In this document: in pieces, positions 49,786 through 59,143 of the stretch
How the letters are laid out: the number at the start of each line of letters is the position of its first letter
Numbering within the stretch: position 1 is the stretch's first letter
Source of the DNA: Dethiobacter sp.
GTDB lineage: Bacteria; Bacillota; Dethiobacteria; Dethiobacterales; Dethiobacteraceae
Length of the DNA stretch: 64,000 bases
Direction: 5' to 3'
Assembly (NCBI GenBank): GCA_018333635.1
Contig: JAGXTL010000032.1
Coordinates: 38,764-102,763 of the forward strand
Notes under the pieces: generated by a model
Told to the model about the DNA's origin: nothing
What the model saw: only the letters and a program-made list of their open reading frames with translations
Databases searched by the model: none
Made by a program: the position numbers and the translations under genes

Positions 49786-50961
49786 TTAAAGCACTATATG
49801 CGTATCGGCAGTAATGCTGATTTTTCTTGGCCTCTCTTTTAACACCTGCCAAGTATTTTCAATTCCTACTACTCCCTTAGCGGGAAATGTAAATTTCGGC
49901 TCGACGGCAACAACCATATTTTCTGCCAGCAAGTGCTGCGAACCTTTAGCCAAAATAGGAAATTCATCAAACTCCAGCCCCAAGCCGTGACCGACATATT
50001 TGGCTTGCGTATCGCCAACCCCCATAAAATAATCAGCCAGAGCAAATTCTTTCGCCACACGCAGAGCCTCAAGGTAAATTTCTCCGCCCGTCACCCCTGG
50101 CTTTAATAAAGCTGATACTGCTTCCTGAACTGCTAAAGCAGCTTCAAACGCTATGCTTAGCTGGCTATCCAGGGAGCCTATGGAATAAAGACGCGTCTGG
50201 TCTACACCGTAGCCATTATAAACACCGCAATAATCAACAGTCAGCGGTTCACCTCTCCTGATCAGTCTATGACCCGCCCCTTGTGAGCCTGCCACGGAAA
50301 CACCCATGCCCCCCGTGGGACTGTCGAGAAAACTGGCAGCTGCCCCGGCTTGACCGCTAAGCAAATGGCCAAAAAACATTTCCTGCCTGAAGCCGCGCAT
50401 CCTGGTAAAACCCTGATGTCCGAGTTTCCTTAAAATTGACTCACATTCGGCAGCTATTTCCAGTTCCTGCCGGCCCTCCTGAAGCAATGCCGGCACTTGG
50501 GCATGGAGCAAGTCTACCTGCCGTGCTGCCTCTATTATCTGCTCCAGCTCATAAGCCGATTTTACCTGTCGCGCTTCACGGACGATACTGCTTGAATCGC
50601 TGAACTCTGCTCCGTGAAATGCTTCTCTTAAACGAAAGTAGATGGAAGCAGGGAGCACGTCTAACTCTAGGCCAAGGCGCTTAGGCAGGTATCCGGCTTC
50701 TGCCAGCAGTGCGGGTAAACCAGAAAAGCTGCTCAGCGGCAGTAACGGCACTCCAGCCTCCTGTTTGCCCCGCAGCATATTTTTGCGTATCAAACCGTAA
50801 ACTTCTCCTTCTGCCGGGATATACGCATACTGACACTGCAATGTGCCCGTATAATAATATAAAGACATATTCTGAGCCAGCAGAACTCCGTCCAGCTCAA
50901 GTAGCTGTAATTTTTCTTGCAGCACATCTCTGCGGCGGCACAACTCTTCGTTCAGAAGCAT
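49786..50961 (-). CDS. M24 family Xaa-Pro peptidase-like protein
   Basis: 391-aa protein with a creatinase N-terminal domain (1-130) and a C-terminal pita-bread peptidase domain. All five metal ligands are seen: two aspartates in TVDYCGVYNGYGVDQTR, the histidine in VGHGLGLEF, and glutamates in VAVEPKF and GIENTW. It probably removes an N-terminal residue before proline in cytoplasmic peptides. ATG 50961 has GAGGA at nine bases; the ATG at 50970 touches the ribosome site. Confidence 0.92.
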   Translation of the reverse strand: MLLNEELCRRRDVLQEKLQLLELDGVLLAQNMSLYYYTGTLQCQYAYIPAEGEVYGLIRKNMLRGKQEAGVPLLPLSSFSGLPALLAEAGYLPKRLGLELDVLPASIYFRLREAFHGAEFSDSSSIVREARQVKSAYELEQIIEAARQVDLLHAQVPALLQEGRQELEIAAECESILRKLGHQGFTRMRGFRQEMFFGHLLSGQAGAAASFLDSPTGGMGVSVAGSQGAGHRLIRRGEPLTVDYCGVYNGYGVDQTRLYSIGSLDSQLSIAFEAALAVQEAVSALLKPGVTGGEIYLEALRVAKEFALADYFMGVGDTQAKYVGHGLGLEFDEFPILAKGSQHLLAENMVVAVEPKFTFPAKGVVGIENTWQVLKERPRKISITADTHIVL

Positions 50962-51173
50962 AGCAAACATTCCTCACTTCTCGCAAAGTTCTTTTAAAAA
51001 AAGTATACACTCCCTGCCTAAAAAAGTATAGCCCTGCCGCCGGGAATCATCACCTCCAACAGATCCCCTCTCCCTCGCGTCTTGTCCATTAGAAGGGCGG
51101 GTTTGAAACCCGTCCGAAAGGAATGCTGTCCCTCGATACCTCCCATTGCGTTGGAAACCATAAAATTTCCTGG

Positions 51174-51206
51174 CATAAAAAATGAGGACAGCTAAAAACC
51201 GTCCTC
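51174..51206 (-). terminator. trxA terminator
   Basis: Minus strand GAGGAC-GGTTTTTAGCT-GTCCTC followed by ATTTTTTATG, 44 bp after the trxA stop. The rest of the 289-bp gap to the M24 gene holds a palindrome (CGGGTTTGAAACCCG, about 51097-51111) and a fragment of the REP-like repeat (51063-51074), and no convincing gene. Confidence 0.7.
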
Positions 51207-51250
51207 TAGACACGAAATATCAGGCAATTATTTGCATCGCGAAATGACAT

Positions 51251-51583
51251 CTAAACCTCGAAGTATTCCTGTATCTTTTTATGCAATTGCTCTTTAGAAA
51301 CAAAGCCTACCTGATTACCTAGCGATTGCCCACCCTTAAAAAACATTAATGTAGGAATGCTCATAATTTTGTAGTTGCCGGCAGTAGTACGATTTTTATC
51401 TACATTCACCTTGACGATTTTTGCTTTACCCTCCAACTCCCGAGCCACCTCATCCAGCACAGGAGCCATCATGCGACACGGGCCGCACCATGCTGCCCAA
51501 AAGTCGACAACTACCGGAACAGTTGACTTTAATACCTCGTCTGCAAAATTAGCATCGCTGATTTCCATAACATAATCGCTCAT
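51251..51583 (-). CDS. trxA: Thioredoxin
   Basis: 110-aa thioredoxin with the active site AAWCGPCRMMAPVLDE and the cis-proline segment IMSIPTLMFFKGG. It reduces cytoplasmic disulfides with electrons from TrxB. It lies 18 bp downstream of trxB, so the reductase and its substrate are co-transcribed; a terminator follows. Confidence 0.97.
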   Translation of the reverse strand: MSDYVMEISDANFADEVLKSTVPVVVDFWAAWCGPCRMMAPVLDEVARELEGKAKIVKVNVDKNRTTAGNYKIMSIPTLMFFKGGQSLGNQVGFVSKEQLHKKIQEYFEV

Positions 51584-51601
51584 TTCTTGTCCTCCCTTTA
51601 C

Positions 51602-52531
51602 TTAATTTTCATCAAAATATCTGGCGGCGCCTACAGCGGCAATTGCGCCATCGGCCACGGCAGTCACGACCTGTCGCAGTTTTTTTACCCGAATGTCACC
51701 CGCCGCAAAAACTCCGGTCACAGAAGTCTTCATCTCATCATTAGTAATAATATATCCATCTTCACTCTGTTCAAGCTGACCAGACAGAAATTCGGTGTTT
51801 GGCACAAGACCCACATACATAAAAATCCCGTCTACCTGCAAGTCCCATTCTTTATTCTGCACTTGATTATACAGAGTTACACTCTCTACCCGTTCTGCTC
51901 CGTTGATTTTTTGTACTTCAGCATTAAGGATAAGTTCAATTTTAGGGTTTGCCCGAGCCCTTTCCTGTAAAAGGCCGATGGCGCGCAACTCCTGTCGACG
52001 ATGTACCAAATAAACTTTTTTTGCAAACTTGGTAAGCACTAAAGCTTCTTCCAGAGCTGAGTCGCCGCCGCCCACGACCATCACATTTCGGTCGGTGAAA
52101 AAAGCGCCGTCACAAGTAACGCAATAGGAAACGCCCTTACCCTTCAGCTCCTTCTCCCCCGGCACATTCAACGGCCGCGAACGTGTTCCAGTTGTCAACA
52201 GCAGCGTCCGCCCGCGGAAAGTTCCCTCAGAAGTTTTCACTTCTTTAATCTCACCGTGCAGAGAAACTGCTTCCACTGTAGCCAGGACCATTTCCGTACC
52301 AAAGTTACGAGCCTGTTCCTCCAGGAGTTGGCCAAACTCAAAGCCGCTAATTCCTCCTGGAAAACCGGGGTAGTTTTCCATCTTGTCTGTGGTAGCGATC
52401 TGTCCGCCGGAGAGCATTTGCTCGATTACTAACACTGAAAGCCGAGAACGTGAAGCATAAATGGCTGCCGTAAACCCTGCGGGACCGCCGCCTAGCACCA
52501 ACATATCATATATTCTATCCTGCCGCGTCAA
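51602..52531 (-). CDS. trxB: Thioredoxin reductase
   Basis: 309-aa FAD/NAD(P)H enzyme of the low-molecular-weight type. FAD binding GGGPAGFTAAIYASR is at the N-terminus, the redox motif is CVTCDGAFF, the second nucleotide motif is VVGGGDSALEEAL, and GVFAAGDIR is near the C-terminus. The start is TTG 52531 behind GGAGGCGAAGCGA. The electron donor (NADPH, or ferredoxin as in some clostridia) cannot be told by eye. It is first in trxB-trxA. Confidence 0.96.
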   Translation of the reverse strand: MTRQDRIYDMLVLGGGPAGFTAAIYASRSRLSVLVIEQMLSGGQIATTDKMENYPGFPGGISGFEFGQLLEEQARNFGTEMVLATVEAVSLHGEIKEVKTSEGTFRGRTLLLTTGTRSRPLNVPGEKELKGKGVSYCVTCDGAFFTDRNVMVVGGGDSALEEALVLTKFAKKVYLVHRRQELRAIGLLQERARANPKIELILNAEVQKINGAERVESVTLYNQVQNKEWDLQVDGIFMYVGLVPNTEFLSGQLEQSEDGYIITNDEMKTSVTGVFAAGDIRVKKLRQVVTAVADGAIAAVGAARYFDEN

Positions 52532-52618
52532 TCGCTTCGCCTCCTGCTACTTTAAGGTGCATCTATATTTTAACAGATGCTCCCTCCGCACGCAACGTGA
52601 CTTTCTCCTTACTTCCAG

Positions 52619-53446
52619 TTATTGCAACTTTAGCGATAAATCCAACGCGCGGCAACTGTGCGTAAGATAACCCAGCGAAATTAAATCTACTCCTGTTTCC
52701 GCCACTTCACGCAATTTTTCGGTGCCAATACCGCCTGAGGCTTCAAGCAATGTGCGCCTATCCACAAGTAATACTGCTTCCCGCATTTTACTTACCGTCA
52801 TATTGTCCAGCATGATGATTTCTACCCCGCAAGCCAGGGCTTCACGAACATCGGCTAAGCTGGCAGCCTCAACCTCAATTTTTAACGCAAAACCGGCTTG
52901 CGCTCTGACTCTGGCCACAGCTTCACTGATAGAGCCGGCCCCCTTAATATGGTTGTCTTTAATCATCACCAGATCTGCCAAGTTAAAGCGATGGTTCTCA
53001 CCGCCGCCCAGACGTACGGCATACTTTTCCAGCACCCTCCACCCCGGCGTGGTTTTACGTGTATCGACGATTTTGGCGGCAGTCCCTGCCACCGCTTGAA
53101 CTGCCGCCCCTGTCATTGTAGCAATCCCCGACATTCGTTGCATAAAATTTAGGGCTGTCCGTTCGCCCTTTAGGATTGAAGCGATTCGACCTCTCACTAT
53201 TGCCAAGCGCTCTCCCGCCGCAACATGGCTGCCGTCAGTGCAAAATAATTCGCACGCCACAGCTTGGTCTACTTGAGCGAACACTTCCATAAACAGAGGC
53301 AAGCCGGCCACAATCCCTGTTTCTTTTGCAAACAGTTCCGCAGCGGCTATTTCCGTTGAAAAAATGCTGTCTGTAGTTCTGTCGCCGTAAAGCAGGTCTT
53401 CTGCCAGAGCGTCGCCAACTAGCCGCCTATACTGCAATGGGTGCAC
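52619..53446 (-). CDS. nadC: Quinolinate phosphoribosyltransferase
   Basis: 275-aa enzyme converting quinolinate and PRPP to nicotinate mononucleotide with loss of CO2. DLLYGDRTTDSIF, NFMQRMSGIAT, DTRKTTPGWR and RLGGGENHRFNL are conserved. The longer frame from 53527 is rejected; GTG 53446 follows AAGGAGG by nine bases and overlaps nadB by 20 bp. It is third in nadA-nadB-nadC and last in the NiaR-controlled unit. Confidence 0.96.
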   Translation of the reverse strand: MHPLQYRRLVGDALAEDLLYGDRTTDSIFSTEIAAAELFAKETGIVAGLPLFMEVFAQVDQAVACELFCTDGSHVAAGERLAIVRGRIASILKGERTALNFMQRMSGIATMTGAAVQAVAGTAAKIVDTRKTTPGWRVLEKYAVRLGGGENHRFNLADLVMIKDNHIKGAGSISEAVARVRAQAGFALKIEVEAASLADVREALACGVEIIMLDNMTVSKMREAVLLVDRRTLLEASGGIGTEKLREVAETGVDLISLGYLTHSCRALDLSLKLQ

Positions 53447-55004
53447 GAAGTTCGTCCTCCTTAGCAGATACCAAGTTTCTTCCGTAAGCTTGATCCGCAT
53501 TCGGGTAGTCGGTACGATAATGCCCACCGCGGCTTTCTCTGCGCCAAAGCGCTCCGGAGACGATCAGTTGAGCCACAGTCAACAGATTGATAGTTTCCCA
53601 AAGCCTTTGGTTCGTTCCGCCGGCAGGTAATTCCTTAACCAAACTTTCCAGCTCGGATTGCAAACCGGTAAGCGCTTGTCCGTCCCTGATTAAACCGGCA
53701 TCTTCAAACATCCGTTTGCGAAGCTTTAGCCTAATTTTTTCCGCCTCTGCCAAACGGCCGATACCGATATGCTGCTCCTTTACGGTTGGCAGGCCGGACG
53801 GAAGCTGCTTCCCATCTTTTTCTATAGCTCTCACGGCCCGGTCGGCAAAGACAAGCCCTTCCAAGAGAGAGTTGCTTGCCAGCCTGTTGGCTCCGTGAAC
53901 ACCGCTGCAGGCCGCTTCCCCGCAAGCAAACAGACCCGGCAAACTTGCTTCACCATTTAGGCCTGTGGCAATTCCGCCCATTGCATAATGCGCAGCCGGT
54001 GAGATGGGCAGCCAGTCCTTGGCCGGGTCCAGCCCCCGTTGTCTCGCTTTCTCATAAATGGTAGGAAATCGCTTTTGCAAAAATGCTCGCCCTTGATGAG
54101 TAATATCCAGCCAGACGGGAAAACCGTTCTGTTTTTTCATTTGTGCCAAAATAGCGCGCGCTACCACATCCCGCGGACCGAGTTCGGCCAAGGCGTGATA
54201 ACTGTCCATAAAACGTTTTCCCTGTTTGTTGCGCAGCACTGCTCCCTCACCGCGCACCGCCTCAGAGATTAAGAAGGTTTCCCGCTCGTTTTGCCCCTGG
54301 AAAACTGTAGGGTGAAACTGCACAAACTCCAAATCTGCCATCCTGGCACCGGCTCGGTAAGCCATAGCCACCCCATCTCCGGTGGCTACAGCGGGATTTG
54401 TAGTTCTGGAAAACACCTGCCCCAACCCACCGGTAGCTAAAATCACCGCTCCGGCATAAAGCATTTCACCATTCAATGTGCGCACACCACAGACGGTTCC
54501 GTCCCGCACAAGTAAATCACTGACAAAAACATGTTCCCGCACAGTCAAGCCAGGGCAGGATAAAAGCTGCTCCTGCAATGTTTGCTGGATCAGACGCCCG
54601 GTAGCGTCTCCGCCGCAATGGAGCACCCTGCTTCTATGATGCGCCCCTTCCCTGGTCAGAGCCAACTGCTCACCTTCACAGTCAAAAGGGGTTCCGAGTT
54701 CAAGCAGTTCCTGAATACAACGAGGCCCTTCCTCTACCAAAATTGCCACAGCCTCCGCATTGCATGCTCCGGCACCTGCCGCCAATGTATCTGCCAGATG
54801 CTCCTCAGGACTGTCATCTTCACCGACGGCAGCCGCAATCCCGCCTTGGGCCAGCCAAGTATTCGTATCAGAAAGCAGCCCCTTAGTCACAAGGCACACA
54901 CGAGCAAATTTTGCTGCTTTCCGCGCCGCAAAGAGACCGGCAATCCCGCTGCCAACCACCAACACATCGAATTCAGACCGCTTACTATTAATCCTTATTC
55001 CCAT
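53427..55004 (-). CDS. nadB: L-aspartate oxidase
   Basis: 525-aa FAD enzyme oxidising aspartate to iminoaspartate, the first step of NAD synthesis. FAD motif VVGSGIAGLFAARKA, TWLAQGGIAAA, EGAHHRSRVLHCGGDATG, the active-site stretch HPTVFQGQNE and GLNGEASLPGLFACGEAA are present. Under anaerobic conditions fumarate would be the electron acceptor. ATG 55004 is preferred over GTG 55007. It starts 10 bp after nadA. Confidence 0.96.
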   Translation of the reverse strand: MGIRINSKRSEFDVLVVGSGIAGLFAARKAAKFARVCLVTKGLLSDTNTWLAQGGIAAAVGEDDSPEEHLADTLAAGAGACNAEAVAILVEEGPRCIQELLELGTPFDCEGEQLALTREGAHHRSRVLHCGGDATGRLIQQTLQEQLLSCPGLTVREHVFVSDLLVRDGTVCGVRTLNGEMLYAGAVILATGGLGQVFSRTTNPAVATGDGVAMAYRAGARMADLEFVQFHPTVFQGQNERETFLISEAVRGEGAVLRNKQGKRFMDSYHALAELGPRDVVARAILAQMKKQNGFPVWLDITHQGRAFLQKRFPTIYEKARQRGLDPAKDWLPISPAAHYAMGGIATGLNGEASLPGLFACGEAACSGVHGANRLASNSLLEGLVFADRAVRAIEKDGKQLPSGLPTVKEQHIGIGRLAEAEKIRLKLRKRMFEDAGLIRDGQALTGLQSELESLVKELPAGGTNQRLWETINLLTVAQLIVSGALWRRESRGGHYRTDYPNADQAYGRNLVSAKEDELRAPIAV

Positions 55005-55014
55005 CACTTCACCC

Positions 55015-55929
55015 TCAGCTTACAGCCAACATTCGCTCAAGGGCCTGGCGCGCCCTTTCGCGTACGCTGGCGGAAACCGTAATGACAGGCTGCATTTTCT
55101 CCAACGCCGTCACCACTTTTTCCAGATTAGTATATTTCATGTTAGGACAAACCAGCCCCTGATGGAGCAAATAAAATTCTTTTTCAGGATTCTCTCTTTG
55201 CAGACGATGAATGAGTCCCATTTCGGTGCCAATAATCAGCTTTTTCTCCCGGGAATTGCGGGCAAAATCCAAAATTCCGCCGGTGGAAAAAGCATAGTCT
55301 GCCGCTTTCACCACTTCCGGACGGCATTCTGGATGGACTACCACCAGCGCATCAGGATGTCTTTCCCGCGCCTGCGTCACATCAGCGGCCCGCACACGAT
55401 GGTGTGTTATACAATAGCCTTCCCAGAGAATAACCCGTTTGTCGGTTCTGTCAGCTACAAAACTGCCTAGATTCATGTCAGGAACGAACAGAATTTCTGC
55501 TGCAGCTAAAGAATTTACCACGGCCACCGCATTTGATGAAGTAACGCAAATATCACTCTCCGCCTTTACCGCAGCCGAAGTGTTAACATAGGCGACAACA
55601 GTTGCTTCCGGATATTCTTTCTTTTTATCGCGCAGCGCTTCCGCCGTAATCATTTCCGCCATGGGGCAGCCGGCTAAAATTTCCGGCAATAAGACAGTCT
55701 TCTCCGGCGCGAGGATGGCTGCTCCTTCCGCCATGAAATGAACGCCGCAGAAAACAATCACATCGGCATCCGTGTTGGCGGCTATCCGGCTCAAACCAAA
55801 TGAGTCACCCACATAATCGGCCGCATCCTGTACTTCGCCGATTTGATAGTTATGCGCCAAAATTATGGCGTTTCTCTGTTCCTTTAGCTCTCGGAGCCTC
55901 TCCAGCAAGTGCTTCTTTTGCTCCTGCAT
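55015..55929 (-). CDS. nadA: Quinolinate synthase
   Basis: 304-aa [4Fe-4S] enzyme that condenses iminoaspartate with dihydroxyacetone phosphate. AHNYQIGEVQDAADYVGDS is the N-terminal signature, and three conserved cysteines are in LAGCPMAEM, HPECRPEV and LVCPNMKYT. ATG 55929 lies nine bases after GGAGAGG; the ATG at 55938 touches the ribosome site. A strong promoter and a palindrome lie directly upstream. Confidence 0.96.
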   Translation of the reverse strand: MQEQKKHLLERLRELKEQRNAIILAHNYQIGEVQDAADYVGDSFGLSRIAANTDADVIVFCGVHFMAEGAAILAPEKTVLLPEILAGCPMAEMITAEALRDKKKEYPEATVVAYVNTSAAVKAESDICVTSSNAVAVVNSLAAAEILFVPDMNLGSFVADRTDKRVILWEGYCITHHRVRAADVTQARERHPDALVVVHPECRPEVVKAADYAFSTGGILDFARNSREKKLIIGTEMGLIHRLQRENPEKEFYLLHQGLVCPNMKYTNLEKVVTALEKMQPVITVSASVRERARQALERMLAVS

Positions 55930-55959
55930 AAAAAACATCCTCTCCCGTATTTGCCCTTC

Positions 55960-55988
55960 ATTATGCCATGGGGCACCTGTCTTGTCAA
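55960..55988 (-). promoter_or_regulatory. Sigma-A promoter of nadABC
   Basis: TTGACA (55983-55988), 17 bp, CATAAT (55960-55965). A second TTGACA lies seven bases upstream (55990-55995). The promoter sits between niaR and nadA, so nadABC can be expressed apart from niaR. Confidence 0.8.
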
Positions 55989-56002
55989 CTGTCAATACAA
56001 GT
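55975..56002. promoter_or_regulatory. Candidate NiaR operator
   Basis: Imperfect palindrome of 28 bp: arms ACCTGTCTTG and CAATACAAGT (8 of 10 positions pair) cover both TTGACA boxes. Repression by NiaR of the NAD genes is established in Bacillota; binding at this exact site is inferred from position and symmetry. Confidence 0.55.
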
Positions 56003-56526
56003 CAGCTAAGCAAAAACCCTTTCCTCAGTAATGCCTCCCTTATTTCATCCAGCACAGCCTGATCCGCCGCCTCAATAGTATGCAAGTGGACCCCGCCGGT
56101 CAAGGCGGACAATGGTTTTGCCGCCGTCTTGAGCAACTGAGCTAAAAAAAGAGCTAAATCACGACGATTAGCAATCATTAAATTTCCCCGCAACTCGCCG
56201 TAGAGCGGATGCTCTACAATCACATCCAACAGTTTTCCGCCATAGTCAACAATAGTGCCGATTTCTTCCTCGATTTGCCCTCCATCATGACAGCAGGCAA
56301 CTACTGTCTGCAAGCCCCCGTCCCTTACGGCTGCGTTTAAGAGGTACCCCTGCGGCGTGGCAAGAATTTGTGCACCGCCGGCTCTTAGAATAGCAATATC
56401 CTGCACAATCACCTGCCGGCTTACAGTAAGCAGTTCGGCTAAACATGTGCCGGTCACCGGTCCCGCTTCATCTTTTAAGCATAAGAGAAGTCTGTGGCGC
56501 CTTTCCAACGAATTTATAATAAGCAC
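56002..56526 (-). CDS. niaR: NAD biosynthesis repressor NiaR (YrxA)
   Basis: 174-aa niacin-responsive repressor with an N-terminal HTH_11 domain (LAELLTVSRQVIVQDIAILRA) and a C-terminal 3H domain, named for three conserved histidines that bind metal: visible in VEHPLYGEL, GGVHLHT and CCHDGG. With nicotinic acid it represses de novo NAD synthesis genes. The start is GTG 56526 with a weak site. It is upstream of nadA in the same direction, with a palindrome between. Confidence 0.93.
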   Translation of the reverse strand: MLIINSLERRHRLLLCLKDEAGPVTGTCLAELLTVSRQVIVQDIAILRAGGAQILATPQGYLLNAAVRDGGLQTVVACCHDGGQIEEEIGTIVDYGGKLLDVIVEHPLYGELRGNLMIANRRDLALFLAQLLKTAAKPLSALTGGVHLHTIEAADQAVLDEIREALLRKGFLLS

Positions 56527-56565
56527 CCCACTTCTTATCGGTTAAAGCAGCCCTTCAGCCTACAC

Positions 56566-56597
56566 AACTAAAACGGCCGCTGAACCCAGCGACCGCC
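56566..56597 (-). terminator. liv operon terminator
   Basis: Minus strand CGGTCGCTG-GGTT-CAGCGGCCG followed by TTTTAGTT, about 18 bp after the livF stop. A nine-pair stem with a T tract gives a clear end to the transporter operon and separates it from niaR. Confidence 0.8.
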
Positions 56598-56614
56598 ACA
56601 GTTTTCACTTAAAG

Positions 56615-57334
56615 TTAACTATGAGCAGCTTCCCCACCAAGATAAGCATTTTTAATCTCTTCACTTGCCAACAGTTCTTGCACTGAACCCTGCATCACAA
56701 TTTTGCCGGTTTCCAAAACATAGCCCCGGTCGGCAATAGAAAGTGCCATATTGGCATTCTGTTCAATCAGCAAAATAGTCGTTCCCTCTTTATGGATTTC
56801 TTTAATGATAGAGAAAATTTGCCGGACGAGGATTGGCGCCAACCCCATAGAAGGCTCATCCAACATCATCAGTTTCGGCTTAGACATCAGCGCGCGCCCC
56901 ATAGCCAACATTTGTTGCTCGCCGCCGGAAAGTGTACCGGCAATCTGGGTGCGCCGCTCATAAAGCCGCGGGAAGTGCTCAAAAACCCGCTTGAGACTAT
57001 CTGCCTTCGCCTTTCTATCTTTGGAAAGATATGCTCCCAACTCCAGGTTTTCGGTGACAGACATATTTGTAAAAACTCGACGCCCCTCAGGGACTTGTGA
57101 GATGCCTATTTTAACAATATCGTGGGCTTGTTGGGAGGCAATATCCCTGCCCAGATACTCAATTTTCCCTTCCCTGGCTTTTTCCAAGCCGGAAATGGTC
57201 CGCAAAATTGTAGTCTTTCCCGCTCCATTAGCACCGATTAGCGTCACAATCTCACCTTGAGAGACTTCAAGTGAAACTCCTTTAATGGCATGAATCGCAT
57301 CATAATAAACTTGGAGATTCTCAACTTTAAGCAT
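56615..57334 (-). CDS. livF: Branched-chain amino acid ABC transporter ATPase LivF
   Basis: 239-aa ATPase of a high-affinity branched-chain amino acid importer. Walker A is GANGAGKTTILRTI, the signature LSGGEQQMLAMGRAL, Walker B LMMLDEPSMGL. ATG 57334 follows GGAGG by nine bases and overlaps livG by 8 bp; the longer frame is rejected. It is the last gene of livK-livH-livM-livG-livF. Confidence 0.94.
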   Translation of the reverse strand: MLKVENLQVYYDAIHAIKGVSLEVSQGEIVTLIGANGAGKTTILRTISGLEKAREGKIEYLGRDIASQQAHDIVKIGISQVPEGRRVFTNMSVTENLELGAYLSKDRKAKADSLKRVFEHFPRLYERRTQIAGTLSGGEQQMLAMGRALMSKPKLMMLDEPSMGLAPILVRQIFSIIKEIHKEGTTILLIEQNANMALSIADRGYVLETGKIVMQGSVQELLASEEIKNAYLGGEAAHS

Positions 57335-58112
57335 GGACCAACTCCTCCCCGAGGTAGGCCTCAATAACTTTGGGATTACGGCGAATTTCCGTCGGTGTGC
57401 CATGGGCAATAATCTTTCCGTAGTCCAACACATAAATCCGCTCACACACACCCATTACTAGCGCCATATCATGCTCAATCAGCAGAATAGTCAGGGAAAA
57501 CTGTTTGCGGATGAAATTGATCAATTCCATTAACTGTTGTGTTTCCTGGGGATTCATCCCGGCGGCAGGCTCGTCCAGTAACAATAGTTTAGGATTTGTG
57601 GCCAGTGCCCGAGCAACTTCTAAGCGGCGCTGCTCTCCGTACGGCAAGTTTTTTGCCCTCTCAGACTTCTTTGTATCCAAACCAAATATTTTCAACAATT
57701 CGATAGCTTTCTCTTCAATTTCCACTTCCTCGGCGTGATACCGTCCAGTATGCAGGAACGCCGGTAAAAGACCATATTTGACGTTCTGATGATAAGCAAT
57801 TTTCACATTATCAAGAACTGACAGCTCTTTAAACAAGCGGATATTCTGGAAGGTGCGGGCAATGCCTCTTCTCGTGATTTGATAGGGCTGCAACGCTTTT
57901 GTCGCCGAACAAAGCGGCGCGTCACAAAAGGCGATTGTTCCTTCGCTCGGCTGGTAAACGCCGGTGAGCATGTTAAATGCCGTCGTCTTGCCAGCGCCAT
58001 TTGGGCCAATCAGGCCCACAAGTTCTCCCTCTTCCAGAGAAATATTAAACTTGCTGACTGCAGTCAGCCCGCCAAAGCGGATAGTCAGATTTATAGTTTC
58101 GAGCACAGCCAT
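57327..58112 (-). CDS. livG: Branched-chain amino acid ABC transporter ATPase LivG
   Basis: 261-aa ATPase, partner of LivF. Walker A GPNGAGKTTAFNML, signature LPYGEQRRLEVARAL, Walker B LLLLDEPAAGMNPQE and the C-terminal IEAYLGEE typical of LivG. GGAGGCACTGAC precedes the ATG. It starts 11 bp after livM. Confidence 0.95.
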   Translation of the reverse strand: MAVLETINLTIRFGGLTAVSKFNISLEEGELVGLIGPNGAGKTTAFNMLTGVYQPSEGTIAFCDAPLCSATKALQPYQITRRGIARTFQNIRLFKELSVLDNVKIAYHQNVKYGLLPAFLHTGRYHAEEVEIEEKAIELLKIFGLDTKKSERAKNLPYGEQRRLEVARALATNPKLLLLDEPAAGMNPQETQQLMELINFIRKQFSLTILLIEHDMALVMGVCERIYVLDYGKIIAHGTPTEIRRNPKVIEAYLGEELVHA

Positions 58113-58123
58113 GTCAGTGCCTC

Positions 58124-59140
58124 CTATTCGGCAGCCGCCGTGATGTCATCATTCTTTTTTCGCTGCCAGCGTGTCCGCAGGCTTTTGAAACTCTCCTTCA
58201 ACAAGCCGTAAGACAACTCCTGGGTGCCCAGCAACCCTTTCGGGCGGAAAAGCATAATTAAAATCAGCAGCAAAGAATAGAGAATCATGCGATAAGCTCT
58301 AAAGGCACGAAGAGCCTCCGCCGCATAGGTCAAGAAAATAGCGGCGCCAATGGAACCTGTTATGCTCCCCAATCCACCGAGCACCACCATCAGCAATAGT
58401 TCAATAGAAAGGATAAAGGTAAATGAGGCTGGTGTGACCATCTGCGTCAAATGAGCCATCATGGAACCGGCAGTGCCGGCAAAAAAAGAGGCAATCACAA
58501 AAGCGATAACCTTATAACGGGTGGTGGGTACCCCCATGGTTTCCGCCGCAATTTCATCCTCTCTGATAGAAACGCAGGCTCTGCCATGGGACGACTGGAT
58601 AAAGTTGCGAATAATGGTAATGGTAATAATCGAGAGCAGGAAAGCAGCAAAGAAATTTGTATGCCTGACAAGGCCGAAGTAACCGCTCGCTCCGCCGACA
58701 AAATCCCAATTTAGCAGAAGAATGCGGATAATCTCACCGAAACCGAGAGTAACAATTGCCAAATAATCACCTCGTAAGCGCAGGGACGGCAAACCTACCA
58801 GGAAGCCGACAAAAGCGGCCGTCATCCCACCCAACAAGGTAGCTAAAATAAAACGGACATTTCCGGTGAAAATAGCCGGCAGAATCAAGTCTGGGTTTTT
58901 TGTAATGATGGCAGCGGTATATGCGCCTACTGCCATAAAGCCGGCATGTCCCAAAGAGAACTGGCCGCAAATACCATTAATCAAATTCAAGCTGACGGCT
59001 CCGACCACAAAAATAGCCATTACCGTCATAACATGAGCATAATAGCGGTTAATCATGCCTGCATCCATCGCCATTTGGATGGCATACCCCAGAGCCAGAA
59101 CCAGTGCAAACTGTAACAAGGCGCTAAAACGTTTAGCCAT
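58124..59140 (-). CDS. livM: Branched-chain amino acid ABC transporter permease LivM
   Basis: 338-aa inner membrane permease with about eight to ten hydrophobic helices. The conserved GQFSLGHAGFMAVGAY, SLRLRGDYLAIVTLGFGEI and the cytoplasmic EAA-like loop SIREDEIAAETMGV are present. It forms the translocation channel with LivH. It starts 3 bp after the livH stop. Confidence 0.95.
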   Translation of the reverse strand: MAKRFSALLQFALVLALGYAIQMAMDAGMINRYYAHVMTVMAIFVVGAVSLNLINGICGQFSLGHAGFMAVGAYTAAIITKNPDLILPAIFTGNVRFILATLLGGMTAAFVGFLVGLPSLRLRGDYLAIVTLGFGEIIRILLLNWDFVGGASGYFGLVRHTNFFAAFLLSIITITIIRNFIQSSHGRACVSIREDEIAAETMGVPTTRYKVIAFVIASFFAGTAGSMMAHLTQMVTPASFTFILSIELLLMVVLGGLGSITGSIGAAIFLTYAAEALRAFRAYRMILYSLLLILIMLFRPKGLLGTQELSYGLLKESFKSLRTRWQRKKNDDITAAAE

Positions 59141-59143
59141 GAA

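Noticed and set aside
50974..51213. 79-aa minus-strand ORF between the M24 gene and trxA
   Set aside because: It covers the trxA terminator, a palindrome and part of a REP-like repeat, and its composition is not protein-like.
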